A stretch of DNA of 64,000 nucleotides, taken from assembly GCF_963678795.1 (NCBI RefSeq), contig NZ_OY787453.1, positions 1,550,001-1,614,000 on the forward strand. Direction: 5' to 3'. Source of the stretch: an uncultured Methanoregula sp. Lineage in GTDB: Archaea > Halobacteriota > Methanomicrobia > Methanomicrobiales > Methanospirillaceae. Shown here piece by piece: positions 1-7,473 of the stretch; the stretch's first letter is position 1; the number at the start of each line of letters is the position of its first letter. Under the pieces are notes generated by a model. That model did not search any database. It was not told the origin of the DNA and worked only from the letters and a program-made list of their open reading frames with translations. A program made the translations under genes and the position numbers.

Positions 1-102
1 AAAAATGGAGTGGGAGATGTACATTATTCAATTGATTTATCTTCGTGTATGCCGTTCGAAGTGAGTGATAAAGATTTTTATCAGATTTTGGAAGGAATGT
101 AA
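1..102 (+). CDS. C-terminal end of an upstream protein (partial)
   Basis: The first 34 codons of the window are open and end in TAA exactly one base before the GTG start of the AIPR gene, so the two genes are abutting and probably co-transcribed. The 33 visible residues are too few to assign a family. In related cassettes the gene before AIPR is often a PD-(D/E)XK (DUF4420) nuclease next to a Z1 helicase and a MutL-like ATPase. That identity is inferred from context only. The 5' part lies outside the window. Confidence 0.6.
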   Translation, partial: KNGVGDVHYSIDLSSCMPFEVSDKDFYQILEGM

Positions 103-2013
103 GTGACCAGCGAAAATGATTTTGAACAATTTACAGAGGATTTCCAGCGGGAAGTTATTGATGCATCACAGGATCCCGATGAAGAATCTTGGACGGAAGT
201 ACAATTCACAGAAAAATTCCTTAATCATCTGACTGAAATCGGTGTTATTGAAGATTTCATCTTATGCCGTCTTCAAGGAAAAGGTTTCAAAATCAATGCT
301 TATAACAGCAATCTCAATATCCAAAACGATGGTGATAAAGAGGGAATTTTTTTTGATCTGTTTATTACATTTTACACTACCGATTATTCCAAAACCAATG
401 TAACAAAAACAGAAATCAACTCATATATTAAAAAACTCAAAACGTTTTTTTCCAATGCACTGAATAAAAAATATGGAAAAATAGAAGAATCAAATCCGGC
501 ATTTGATCTTGCGGATACAATCTATAATAACCGGGAAAATATTGTCGGAGTCAACCTGTATATCATTACTGATGGGGTTGTAAACCTTGATGGCATTCCG
601 GATGATACTGAAGGTGAAATTCGGTTATCGTATCACATCTGGGATTTGAGACGGTTATTCAGACATATCAGCTCCGGAACCAGACCGGAGCCAATAGAGA
701 TAGATTTTATCAGAGATTTCGGTGAATCAGTTCCATGTCTGGAAATGCCTAAGGAGAATCCTGAATATACGTCTTACATGGCAATAATGCCGGGGAAAAT
801 GGTTGCTTACTTATATGGAAAGTATGGGCCAAAACTTCTTGAAAGAAATATCCGGGTTTTTCTCCAGATGAAGGGAAAAGTGAACAAAGGAATCCGGGAA
901 ACTATCAAAAATGAGCCATGCATGTTTCTTGCGTATAATAATGGAATTTCAACAACTGCAGAAAAAGTCAAAATAGAAAAGAATAGTCAGGGCATTCCTT
1001 GCATTTCATGGATTCGGGATTTTCAGATTGTTAATGGCGGACAAACAACAGCAGCTATTCATTTCACCTATTTTAAAGAAAAATGTGATATTTCAGATGT
1101 CCTCGTTCAGGTAAAATTAACCGTTTTAAGAAACCAGAGCGAAATGGAAATAATCGTACCAAAAATATCTCAATATGCAAACAGTCAGAACAAGATTTCG
1201 GAATCTGATTTTGCATCCAATGAAGAATTCCATATCGAAATACAAAAAATGTCCCGGTCTGTCTGGGCACCTGCAAAGAAGGAAAGTCAACGGGAAACGC
1301 ACTGGTATTATGAACGTGCGAGAGGGCAGTATCTAGTAGATAAAGACCGTGAACTGACTCAAAAACATAAACAGTTATTTTCAGACCGGAATCCGATAAA
1401 TCAGAGATTTACAAAAACTGATTTGGCAAAATATGAAAATTCCTGGGATCAGATGCCTGATACCGTTAGTCTCGGCAGCCAGAAAAACTTCCGGGCATAT
1501 ATATTAAAACAAAAAGTGGATCCGCTTCAAATCCCGGACAAATATTACTTCTCACTTATTATTGCTAGAGCAATTCTGTTTAAGAAAACGGATGAGATCA
1601 TAAAGAGACTGGACTTTGGACCATACAAAGGAAATTATGTGACCTATACTGTCGCTTTGCTCTCGAAAATTACAAATAAACAGATCGATCTTGAGAAAAT
1701 ATGGAAGGAACAAGATCTATCTTCGGCCCTTCAGACATTTATTAGTCAACTGGCATCTGAAGTCAAAAAACAGATTACGGAGGGTCCATCAGGATCTAAA
1801 AATATTTCCGAATGGTGTAAGAAGAAAGAATGCTGGGACTCTGTCAAGAAAATTAAAATGGAAATACCAAAATCATTGAAATCGGAACTTATTAGTGAAG
1901 AATTGGTGAAAAAACGTGATGAATGGTTTGGGAACCCTCAAAAACCGGTTATTCCCGATATTGAATGTCTTCTTGAACAAGAGATACAGAATCGATCTGA
2001 AGATACCGGATAA
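103..2013 (+). CDS. AIPR family (abortive infection phage resistance) protein
   Basis: This 636-residue protein carries the AIPR hallmark blocks: an NNGIS motif near residue 280 and an IVNGGQT motif near residue 308, followed by a charged helical C-terminal half. AIPR proteins are found in phage-resistance and restriction-type cassettes with Z1 helicase, DUF4420 nuclease, MutL-like ATPase, DNA methylase and Vsr; their biochemical activity is not settled. The start is GTG, directly after the stop codon of the preceding gene, which indicates translational coupling. A Vsr gene lies convergently downstream. The coding sequence is clearly AT-rich compared with the kinase genes at the other end of the window, which suggests horizontal acquisition. 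Family assignment is good; a role in defence is inferred from family and neighbours. Confidence 0.88.
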   Translation: MTSENDFEQFTEDFQREVIDASQDPDEESWTEVQFTEKFLNHLTEIGVIEDFILCRLQGKGFKINAYNSNLNIQNDGDKEGIFFDLFITFYTTDYSKTNVTKTEINSYIKKLKTFFSNALNKKYGKIEESNPAFDLADTIYNNRENIVGVNLYIITDGVVNLDGIPDDTEGEIRLSYHIWDLRRLFRHISSGTRPEPIEIDFIRDFGESVPCLEMPKENPEYTSYMAIMPGKMVAYLYGKYGPKLLERNIRVFLQMKGKVNKGIRETIKNEPCMFLAYNNGISTTAEKVKIEKNSQGIPCISWIRDFQIVNGGQTTAAIHFTYFKEKCDISDVLVQVKLTVLRNQSEMEIIVPKISQYANSQNKISESDFASNEEFHIEIQKMSRSVWAPAKKESQRETHWYYERARGQYLVDKDRELTQKHKQLFSDRNPINQRFTKTDLAKYENSWDQMPDTVSLGSQKNFRAYILKQKVDPLQIPDKYYFSLIIARAILFKKTDEIIKRLDFGPYKGNYVTYTVALLSKITNKQIDLEKIWKEQDLSSALQTFISQLASEVKKQITEGPSGSKNISEWCKKKECWDSVKKIKMEIPKSLKSELISEELVKKRDEWFGNPQKPVIPDIECLLEQEIQNRSEDTG

Positions 2014-2078
2014 TATGTGATATATAAAGAAACTAGTGGAAAAGAATAGTATCGTTTCTTTGAATAATATCTTGGCTC

Positions 2079-2492
2079 TTATTGTGATTCTTCCATTTTT
2101 TCTTTTATTGACTTTATGACTGCGGAAGAATTTTTTTTAATTTCATGCTCCCATACTCTAATCACAGTCCATCCATCTTTTTCTAATTGCGCATTTATTT
2201 TTTTATCACGATCAATATTTGATTGAATCTTTTTCATCCAGAATTCTGTACGAGTTTCTGGCTCCTTAAAGCATACCGGACATTTATGCCAGAAACAGCC
2301 ATCAATAAAAATCACAATTTTCTTTTTTATGAATACGATATCGGGTTTTCCTAGAAGACTATAATGAATGCGATAGCCTTTGATCCCTGCAGACCATAGC
2401 AATTTTCTAAATTTTATTTCAGGTCCGGTATTTTTTCCCCGAATTCTTGACATATTATATGCCCGTTGATCCGGAGTGAGAACATCAACCAT
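2079..2492 (-). CDS. vsr: Very-short-patch-repair type endonuclease (Vsr)
   Basis: The 137-residue product matches the Vsr family over its whole length. It opens with the LTPDQR..NMSRIRGKNT block, followed by GKPDIVF and then DGCFWHKCP. Counting from the chosen ATG, the catalytic Asp falls at 51 and the His at 69, the numbers used for E. coli Vsr; Cys66 and nearby cysteines fit its zinc site. An in-frame ATG 48 bases upstream exists, but homology begins at the start given here. Vsr nicks T:G mismatches produced by deamination of 5-methylcytosine, so a cytosine-5 methylase is expected in the same system. None is visible, and it may lie before the window. The gene is convergent with the AIPR gene and equally AT-rich. 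Confidence 0.93.
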   Translation of the reverse strand: MVDVLTPDQRAYNMSRIRGKNTGPEIKFRKLLWSAGIKGYRIHYSLLGKPDIVFIKKKIVIFIDGCFWHKCPVCFKEPETRTEFWMKKIQSNIDRDKKINAQLEKDGWTVIRVWEHEIKKNSSAVIKSIKEKMEESQ

Positions 2493-2602
2493 TAAAGGAT
2501 ATTTAAATCTGGATCTTTTAGATATTCCGACAAATTTCAATATACTGTCCTGTAAGATTTGGTTTTATCGTTCGTTAAACACTTTTAATCATCATTTCCA
2601 CA

Positions 2603-2877
2603 TTACCCCTTCATCAAAACCCAAGCCCCCACTCATCCCAAGTAATATTCTAACCCACGGGCCCGAGGCCAAAAGCTTAAGAATGGCAGATTTCGTACAG
2701 AATGGAAACATCAAGAGTGCAGTCCGCATTCTTGCAGAACCAATTGCAGACGCAGCAACATTCAACATGATCATCCTGTCGGTCATCACGACCAACCCGT
2801 TTGCCTGCGTAGCATACACTCTTCTTCTTGATTCCCAATATCCGCTTCACCCACTTAAAATGTCAAATTTCTTTTAA
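2603..2877 (+). pseudogene. Truncated small gene, copy 1 of a three-copy family
   Basis: A 64-codon frame from ATG 2683 begins MADFVQNGNIK and runs through ITTNPFACVA before it loses similarity to the other two copies (5213-5462 and 8969-9215). Similarity also covers about 75 bases before the ATG, including a conserved leader with an AACCCACGGGCCCG block. All copies lose similarity at about the same codon (50-55), so these look like fossils of the 5' end of one gene, not independent genes. I do not recognise a function. Confidence 0.55.
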
Positions 2878-3871
2878 TTTTAAAATGTCGCAGCCATTCT
2901 GCCCACGCTTCCATTTCGTATAAATTTTAATTACCATTCCAATGAGGAATAATAGCGCGAAAAGGAACAAAGCAATGAATCCTAAAACAAATAAAAGTTG
3001 AGACCAAATGGTTAGTCTTATTTCTTCAGGAAAAGAGGAAATATTTACGTTTTCATTGGCGATGAGAGAAATCGTGGCATTTTTTTCTTTCACGAGTAAA
3101 AATGGTATGAGTGTCTTACCGGCAAATATTGTGTAATTCTTTCTCCCTAAATTAAAAGTAGCCTCATAATTTTGCATTTCCTGGTCTATTGAAAAAGCTC
3201 GACCAGTATCAGGTTTAATCTTTATATAATCGCAATTTTGACATGAAACAGATAATCTTGACGTGTTGCAATATTTAGTAGATAAATCTTCATCGGTGTC
3301 AAAAACAAAGACCGAGGAATACCCTCCATCTATCCATCCAATTTTTGAATATGCTTGCGGATTATCAAACCATAAATCCCCGTAGCTGGGATACTTCGTC
3401 GGGTCGGCATAGTAATAATAATAAATTGTTGGATCAACCTGAACCCAGCGGTTATTGATTTTAACTTCATCCCATACATGATCTTCTGCCCTTGTTCCAA
3501 CAATTCTGGATTCGAAACCTGACTTATTTGCGACGAAGTTGAAAAGTGCAGCTGATTCGCCACAGGCTCCGGTTTTAAAATAAGTAATGAAATACGGATC
3601 GTTCGCAAATAGTTGGGTGGCTCGTATCCTGAATCTAGAAGGATCATCAAAGACTTGAAATCCTAATACTGAAGAAAAAGACCAAAAAGGACTCGATTTT
3701 TTATTGTAAGTTTGGTAATATCCATTCTCTGTAAAGTTCGCGATTTCTCTGATTTTTGTTTGTGGATCCTTTATATTTTTAATACTCTCTTCAAATGAAT
3801 TAATTTCTGTATTTACATGAGATTTAATTTCTGAAGTGATTATTGCGAACACTAAAGCGATTATAACTATA

Positions 3872-5002
3872 GAGTACAGCTAAAAACCCGGCTTAGGTTT
3901 TTATCTTAGTACATCTGATAAAAAAATATGAGCGGGTTTGGGGATTATTTTCTGCATCAGGAATATACCAAGATCGCCGGACTGGGGAACAAGTTAGGAG
4001 AGATCCGGGACATAATCGATTGGGAGAAATTTCGTCCGATCCTCAACGATATGTATCGGGATAACAAAGAGATCGGAGGCCGACCCCATAACGATGAGAT
4101 CCTCATGATCAAGATGCTCGTTCTTGCCGGCTGGCATGGCTTATCAGATTATGAGGTAGAACTCCTTGCCATAGACCGGTTATCGTTTCGACATTTTCTC
4201 GGGTATCCGGAGAAAATCCCCGATCGATCGACGGTATGGTTATTCCGGGAAAACCTGACGAACCACGGAAAGATCCATCTCATCTGGGATGAACTCCAGC
4301 GACAATTGGACGAACAAGGCTATTCGATAAAACGAGGTACCATTCAGGATGCATCGTTCATCACATCCGATCCCGGCCACGCCAAGGCAGATAAGCCCCG
4401 GGGAGATGTTGCAAAAACCCGACGAAGCCGGGATGGAACCTGGGCCAGGAAAGGTAACAAATCAGAATTTGGATACAAACTCCATTCACTCATCGACAAA
4501 GAATACCAGTTTGTCCGAAGATTCGATACATCAACTGCATCACTTCATGACAACCAGATTGATCTCTCGCAAAAAGGTGAAACGGTATACCGGGACAAAG
4601 GATATTTCGGAACCGTCCCTTTCGCCTCCATCGACAAAACAATGAAACGATCGGTTCGTGGTAAACCGATCTCAACGAAAGACAAACGCAGAAACCGGGC
4701 GATCAGCAGAACACGGTCTCTCGTTGAACGACCGTTTGCAGTGATCAAACGGGTGTTTCATGCTGGGCATGTGATGGTGACTACACACCTCCGGGTCCAT
4801 GCTAAAAATCTCTTCGCCTGTTTCTCATACAATCTCTTTAATCTCGTAACTGTTCAAAAAAATCATACGGTCTAGCGGTAGCTTTCAAAAAAGGAAAATT
4901 GGGGGAAGTAACACAGAGTGCCTGATAGATTCTGATACTTTTTACAAGTATCAACATGCTCTATTGGTCCGGATTAAAAAGTGGGGGATTTTCGCTATTC
5001 TC
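3872..5002 (+). mobile_element. IS5-type insertion sequence, complete, 1131 bp
   Basis: The left end begins GAGTACAGCTAAAAACCC at 3872 and the right end read inward from 5002 is GAGAATAGCGAAAATCCC, 14 of 18 identical. Both ends are flanked by TATA (3868-3871 and 5003-5006), a 4-bp target duplication. The element carries one transposase gene (3928-4875) and about 127 bases of non-coding right end. It sits inside the transglutaminase-like gene, whose frame is restored when the element and one TATA are removed. Length, DDE transposase and 4-bp duplication fit the IS5 family. Confidence 0.9.
3928..4875 (+). CDS. IS5 family DDE transposase
   Basis: The 315-residue protein has the order expected of IS5 transposases: an N-terminal helical DUF772-like region (GGRPHNDEILMIKMLVLAGW, then the LSDYEVE and DRLSFRHFLG motifs) and an RNase H-like catalytic core. 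Candidate catalytic residues are Asp141 (TIQDASF), Asp223 (YRDKGYFG) and Glu267 (RSLVERPFAVIKR). No frameshift or stop is seen, so the enzyme should be functional. The ATG lies 56 bases inside the left terminal repeat. A short hairpin (AAAAACC/GGTTTTT, about 3882-3902) precedes it and may insulate it from outside transcription. Confidence 0.94.
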   Translation: MSGFGDYFLHQEYTKIAGLGNKLGEIRDIIDWEKFRPILNDMYRDNKEIGGRPHNDEILMIKMLVLAGWHGLSDYEVELLAIDRLSFRHFLGYPEKIPDRSTVWLFRENLTNHGKIHLIWDELQRQLDEQGYSIKRGTIQDASFITSDPGHAKADKPRGDVAKTRRSRDGTWARKGNKSEFGYKLHSLIDKEYQFVRRFDTSTASLHDNQIDLSQKGETVYRDKGYFGTVPFASIDKTMKRSVRGKPISTKDKRRNRAISRTRSLVERPFAVIKRVFHAGHVMVTTHLRVHAKNLFACFSYNLFNLVTVQKNHTV

Positions 5003-5212
5003 TATAATAAAAAGTAAAATTATCCCAATCAATTTTTTTTCTTTTGATAGTTCTTTTATCATCAGTTATCCTCTTTTCAAAGATCTTATTGGTTGAATCC
5101 TAGTTGAACGATGAAGTGTTCGTCTCATCATTTGACGGAATATCATCACTTCCGTATTATAATAATAGTTGGAGCGTGGAGTGAAAATATCCAAAAGATC
5201 CTTTTCCTGCCC

Positions 5213-5462
5213 CCCCCTTCATCAAAACCCAAGCCCCCCTCCAAAGTAATATCCTAACCCACGAGCCCGGGGGCGAAGGAGCCAGAAAAATGGTTTCGTA
5301 CAGAATGGAAACATCAAGAGTGCAATCCGCATCCTTGCAGAACCAATTGGAAACGCAGCGACGTTCAACACGATCGTCCAGTCGGTCATCGCGACCAACC
5401 CGTTAGCCTGTGTAGCCTGCATGACTGCCGGCGAGAGCCACCCCGCCGTTGAGAAATCCTGA
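5213..5462 (+). pseudogene. Truncated small gene, copy 2, frameshifted
   Basis: This is the second copy of the fragment seen at 2603-2877. The leader block (AACCCACGAGCCCGGGGGCGAAGGAGCCAG) is retained. A deletion of four bases after the ATG (ATGGTTTCG where the other copies have ATGGCAGATTTCG) puts the conserved frame out of register with the start. The conserved frame reads FVQNGNIKSA to GESHPAVEKS and then a TGA at 5460. This copy keeps slightly more of the ancestral C-terminal direction (AVEKS) than the others. No function can be given. Confidence 0.6.
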
Positions 5463-5615
5463 TAAGCCTGCACGGTAAGGGGCTCATCAGCACAACCCCG
5501 TTCTCCAAGACAGACGTGTCCAACCGGGACACGGGGACCTCATGGGGATCAGAATTACCGGGTCAATGCATTAATAATCCAAACGGTATACCTGTCTGGT
5601 AACAGGGAGCCGGAA

Positions 5616-5906
5616 ATGGATCACTACGAATTGATTGCGGCAAAACGAGAACAAATCCTCCTGCTTGCAGCCCGGTTCGGGATAAAAGACATTCGTATCT
5701 TCGGCTCCGTTGCCCGGCACGAAGCCCGTGAGGGAAGTGATATAGACTTCCTTGTCGGGTTTCCACTCGGCACATCACTCCTGACTCATGCAGCATTCCA
5801 GCGGGAACTCTCTGAACTTCTTGAATGCGATGTGGATGTTGCATCGGTGAATGGACTCAAGGAACAGATCCGTCACTCTGTGATACAGGAAGCCGTACCG
5901 TTATGA
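5616..5906 (+). CDS. mntA: MntA-type nucleotidyltransferase antitoxin
   Basis: The 96-residue protein is a minimal nucleotidyltransferase with the GSxAR...GSDIDFLV motif (residues about 30-47) that supplies two metal-binding Asp residues, and a third acidic position in DVDVAS. In the characterised HepT/MntA system the enzyme neutralises the HepT toxin by adding AMP to a tyrosine of its RX4HXY motif. The ATG is spaced from an AT-rich stretch at about 5567-5577 that could serve as a promoter. The stop overlaps the ATG of the following hepT gene (ATGA), so the two were translationally coupled. The antitoxin is intact although the toxin frame is broken. Confidence 0.85.
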   Translation: MDHYELIAAKREQILLLAARFGIKDIRIFGSVARHEAREGSDIDFLVGFPLGTSLLTHAAFQRELSELLECDVDVASVNGLKEQIRHSVIQEAVPL

Positions 5907-6225
5907 GAAGTGATCGTGCACGGCTCCCCGATATTGATGAAGCCGTCCGGCGTATACGGGAAAACTCCCTTTAACAAAGGAGAAGTTCATCCGGTCGGAC
6001 CTGCTGCAGGTCTGGGTTCTCTATCATATCCAGGTAATCGGTGAAGCGGCAAACGGGATCTCGCCGGAATTCCAGAAACATCACACGAACATTCCGTGGA
6101 AAGATATCATCGCCATGCGGCATCTTCTCGTCCATCAGTACTTTGGTATCGATCTGGATGAAATCTGGAACACGGCAAAACAGGATCTTCCCAGACTTCA
6201 GCAGGAGATCTCCCTTCTTTTATAA
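5903..6225 (+). pseudogene. hepT: HepT toxin gene, frameshifted
   Basis: The ATG overlaps the mntA stop. The first 23 codons read MRSDRARLPDIDEAVRRIRE and then reach TAA at 5972. The rest of HepT continues in another frame: IRSDLLQVWVLYHIQVIGEA to WKDIIAMRHLLVHQYFGIDLDE, ending at TAA 6223. The toxin motif R-X4-H-X-Y is intact in this second frame (RHLLVHQY). The two frames differ by 2, which fits the loss of a single base near 5960-5975. The gene is therefore inactivated unless the base loss is a sequencing error. A second MntA/HepT locus at 11388-12025 shows the same state. Confidence 0.82.
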
Positions 6226-6583
6226 CACGGGTTTTTCCCAAAGTCTCGTCACCATTACCTGCCGCCACCCGGGATACACACGGGACGACCATCAGCTGCG
6301 AAGGACAAGTACACCATCACTGCCGGGTTCAATGCGGAGCCGCAGCGGATCCCGCAACATGGCCCGGACAAAGGTCTTCCGGGGCGGAACCCCGATGAGC
6401 GTCAACCCCCTCAGAAATCCCCCCCCCACCGTTCCCCGCCCGGATCTGCAGCCTGTCCCGGGACCCCCCTTTCCGCTGTAATATGGCTACATATGACCTC
6501 TCTTTTTCCGACGTAAAAACCCCGAAAAAACACGATAACTATCCCTCTTTTTCGCGTAATATGACCTCCCGGGTCCGGAAAAT

Positions 6584-6607
6584 GGGCAATCGGAGCCCGC
6601 AAAGGGC
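6584..6607. repeat. Hairpin element, copy 1
   Basis: GGGCAATCGGAGCCCGCAAA followed by GGGC can fold with GCCC pairing to either flanking GGGC. A near copy is at 9961-9984. Both are preceded, at different distances, by AAAAACCCCGAAAA. A terminator or small-RNA role is possible; nothing further can be seen. Confidence 0.4.
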
Positions 6608-6652
6608 CCGGATTAGTCCATCCCAAAAACAGGGTACTCTCCGTGGAAGTGG

Positions 6653-6782
6653 GAGGTTACCCGGGAGGTCACCCGGGAAGTTACCCAGGGGGTTACCCAG
6701 AAAGTTTCTCCGACGGTTTACCCAGGAGGTCCCCCGGGAAGTTACCCAGGAGGTACTCAAAATTCCAATCAAATCTCAATAG
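6653..6782 (+). pseudogene. Fossil hinge and C-terminus of an AlbA_2-type protein, 12-bp tandem repeats
   Basis: About eight degenerate 12-bp units (consensus GAGGTTACCCGG) run from 6653 to 6755. In one frame they encode EVTREVTREVTQGVTQKV. After a one-base insertion (GGTTTACCC for GGTTACCC) the next frame reads TQEVPREVTQEVLKI and stops at 6780. From memory, (T-x-E-V) repeats of this kind form the hinge before the C-terminal winged helix of many archaeal AlbA_2/RecG-like ATP-binding proteins. The intact family member just downstream (7470-8903) has a vestigial NVPWEVVRLL at the equivalent place. I read this block as a remnant of a lost paralogue. Confidence 0.5.
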
Positions 6783-6834
6783 CATTTAAGTTCTCTGTAT
6801 CGAAACTACTGGTAGGAGCAGTGTTACAGAAAGG

Positions 6835-7473
6835 ATGACTCCCGACAGGAAACTTACCGTTTTAGTTTCTTCCACAGTGTACGATTACGAAGAACTGCTG
6901 GAACGAATTTATGTACTCCTGACCCAGTTCGGATATGAAGTCTGGATGTCACACAAGGGAACCCCGCCGGTATCTTCTGACCTTTCGAATCTTGAAAACT
7001 GCTTAGCAGCTACGGAAAAATGCGACCTCTTTCTGGGAATTATTACTCCCCGGTATGGCAGCGGGATTTGTGAAGATGGATTATCGATCACACATCATGA
7101 ATTGAAACGAGCCATTGAATTGAAAAAACCCCGCTGGATTCTTGCCCACGATCATGTATTTTTCGCCCACACACTTCTGAATAGTCTTGGTTTCGAAGGA
7201 AAAAACGGTCGAAAGAAACTCCCCCCATTGGAAAAACCATTTCTGGATCTTCGTACTATCGACATGTTCGAAGATGCAATCATTTCTGATATGCCGTATG
7301 GAAACAGGCAGGGTAACTGGGTACAGAAGTTTACATCAGATCCGGATGCAATGCTGTTTGCCACTGCACAATTTTCACGCTACCAGGAAGCTGAGGCTTT
7401 TATTCAGGAGCATTTCCAGAACCGCTCTGGCCTTTCCCGTAAAATTGAGGGCCGCGAAGGAGGACGCTCATGA
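6835..7473 (+). CDS. Stand-alone DUF4062 domain protein
   Basis: The 212-residue protein opens with LTVLVSSTVYDYEELLERI, the DUF4062 signature (VSST followed by an acidic helix). It continues with EKCDLFLGIITPRYGSG and a THHELKRAIELKKPRW block, typical of this flavodoxin/TIR-like fold. DUF4062 is usually an N-terminal module of large NTPase proteins, as in the proteins at 21842, 28588 and 35395. Here it is a single-domain protein with a charged C-terminal tail. Its TGA overlaps the ATG of the AlbA_2 ATPase gene, so the two products probably work together. The catalytic or binding function of the domain is unproven. Confidence 0.8.
   Translation: MTPDRKLTVLVSSTVYDYEELLERIYVLLTQFGYEVWMSHKGTPPVSSDLSNLENCLAATEKCDLFLGIITPRYGSGICEDGLSITHHELKRAIELKKPRWILAHDHVFFAHTLLNSLGFEGKNGRKKLPPLEKPFLDLRTIDMFEDAIISDMPYGNRQGNWVQKFTSDPDAMLFATAQFSRYQEAEAFIQEHFQNRSGLSRKIEGREGGRS

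Larger units (their letters stand above)
2863..5062 (-). pseudogene. Transglutaminase-like membrane protein gene, interrupted by an IS5-type element
   Basis: The 3' part (2863-3867) encodes a transglutaminase-like core with TGACGES (Cys), EDHVWDEV (His) and QVDPT (Asp), then a beta-rich segment and a C-terminal membrane helix followed by a basic tail. Its 5' end is missing at this place: upstream of a fortuitous GTG at 3852 the frame continues only to a TAG at 3880. The missing start is at 5003-5062 on the far side of the insertion: an ATG at 5062, with a GAGG ribosome-binding site, encodes MIKELSKEKKLIGIILLFII. Removing 3872-5002 and one TATA duplication joins the pieces in frame and restores a 354-residue protein with an N-terminal membrane anchor. 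Catalytic Cys, His and Asp would be at about 122, 150 and 165. A shortened product from GTG 3852 would lack the anchor. Confidence 0.85.
6226..6834. other. Gene-free stretch with fossil sequences and small repeats
   Basis: No intact gene is visible. The stretch holds a dispersed GC-rich element at 6379-6403 that recurs at 8943-8967 and 9221-9240, a hairpin element at 6584-6607 that recurs at 9961-9984, and a degenerate 12-bp repeat block at 6653-6755. The last 60 bases before 6835 are AT-richer (AATCTCAATAGCATTTAAG) and probably hold the promoter of the DUF4062 gene. Confidence 0.6.

Noticed and set aside
3330..3650. Open frame of 106 codons inside the transglutaminase-like gene
   Set aside because: It overlaps the real gene in another frame on the same strand and has no ribosome-binding site or protein features.
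5563..5844. Minus-strand frame opposite mntA
   Set aside because: It is antisense to a clear nucleotidyltransferase gene, with a Gly/Arg/Leu-rich composition typical of shadow frames.
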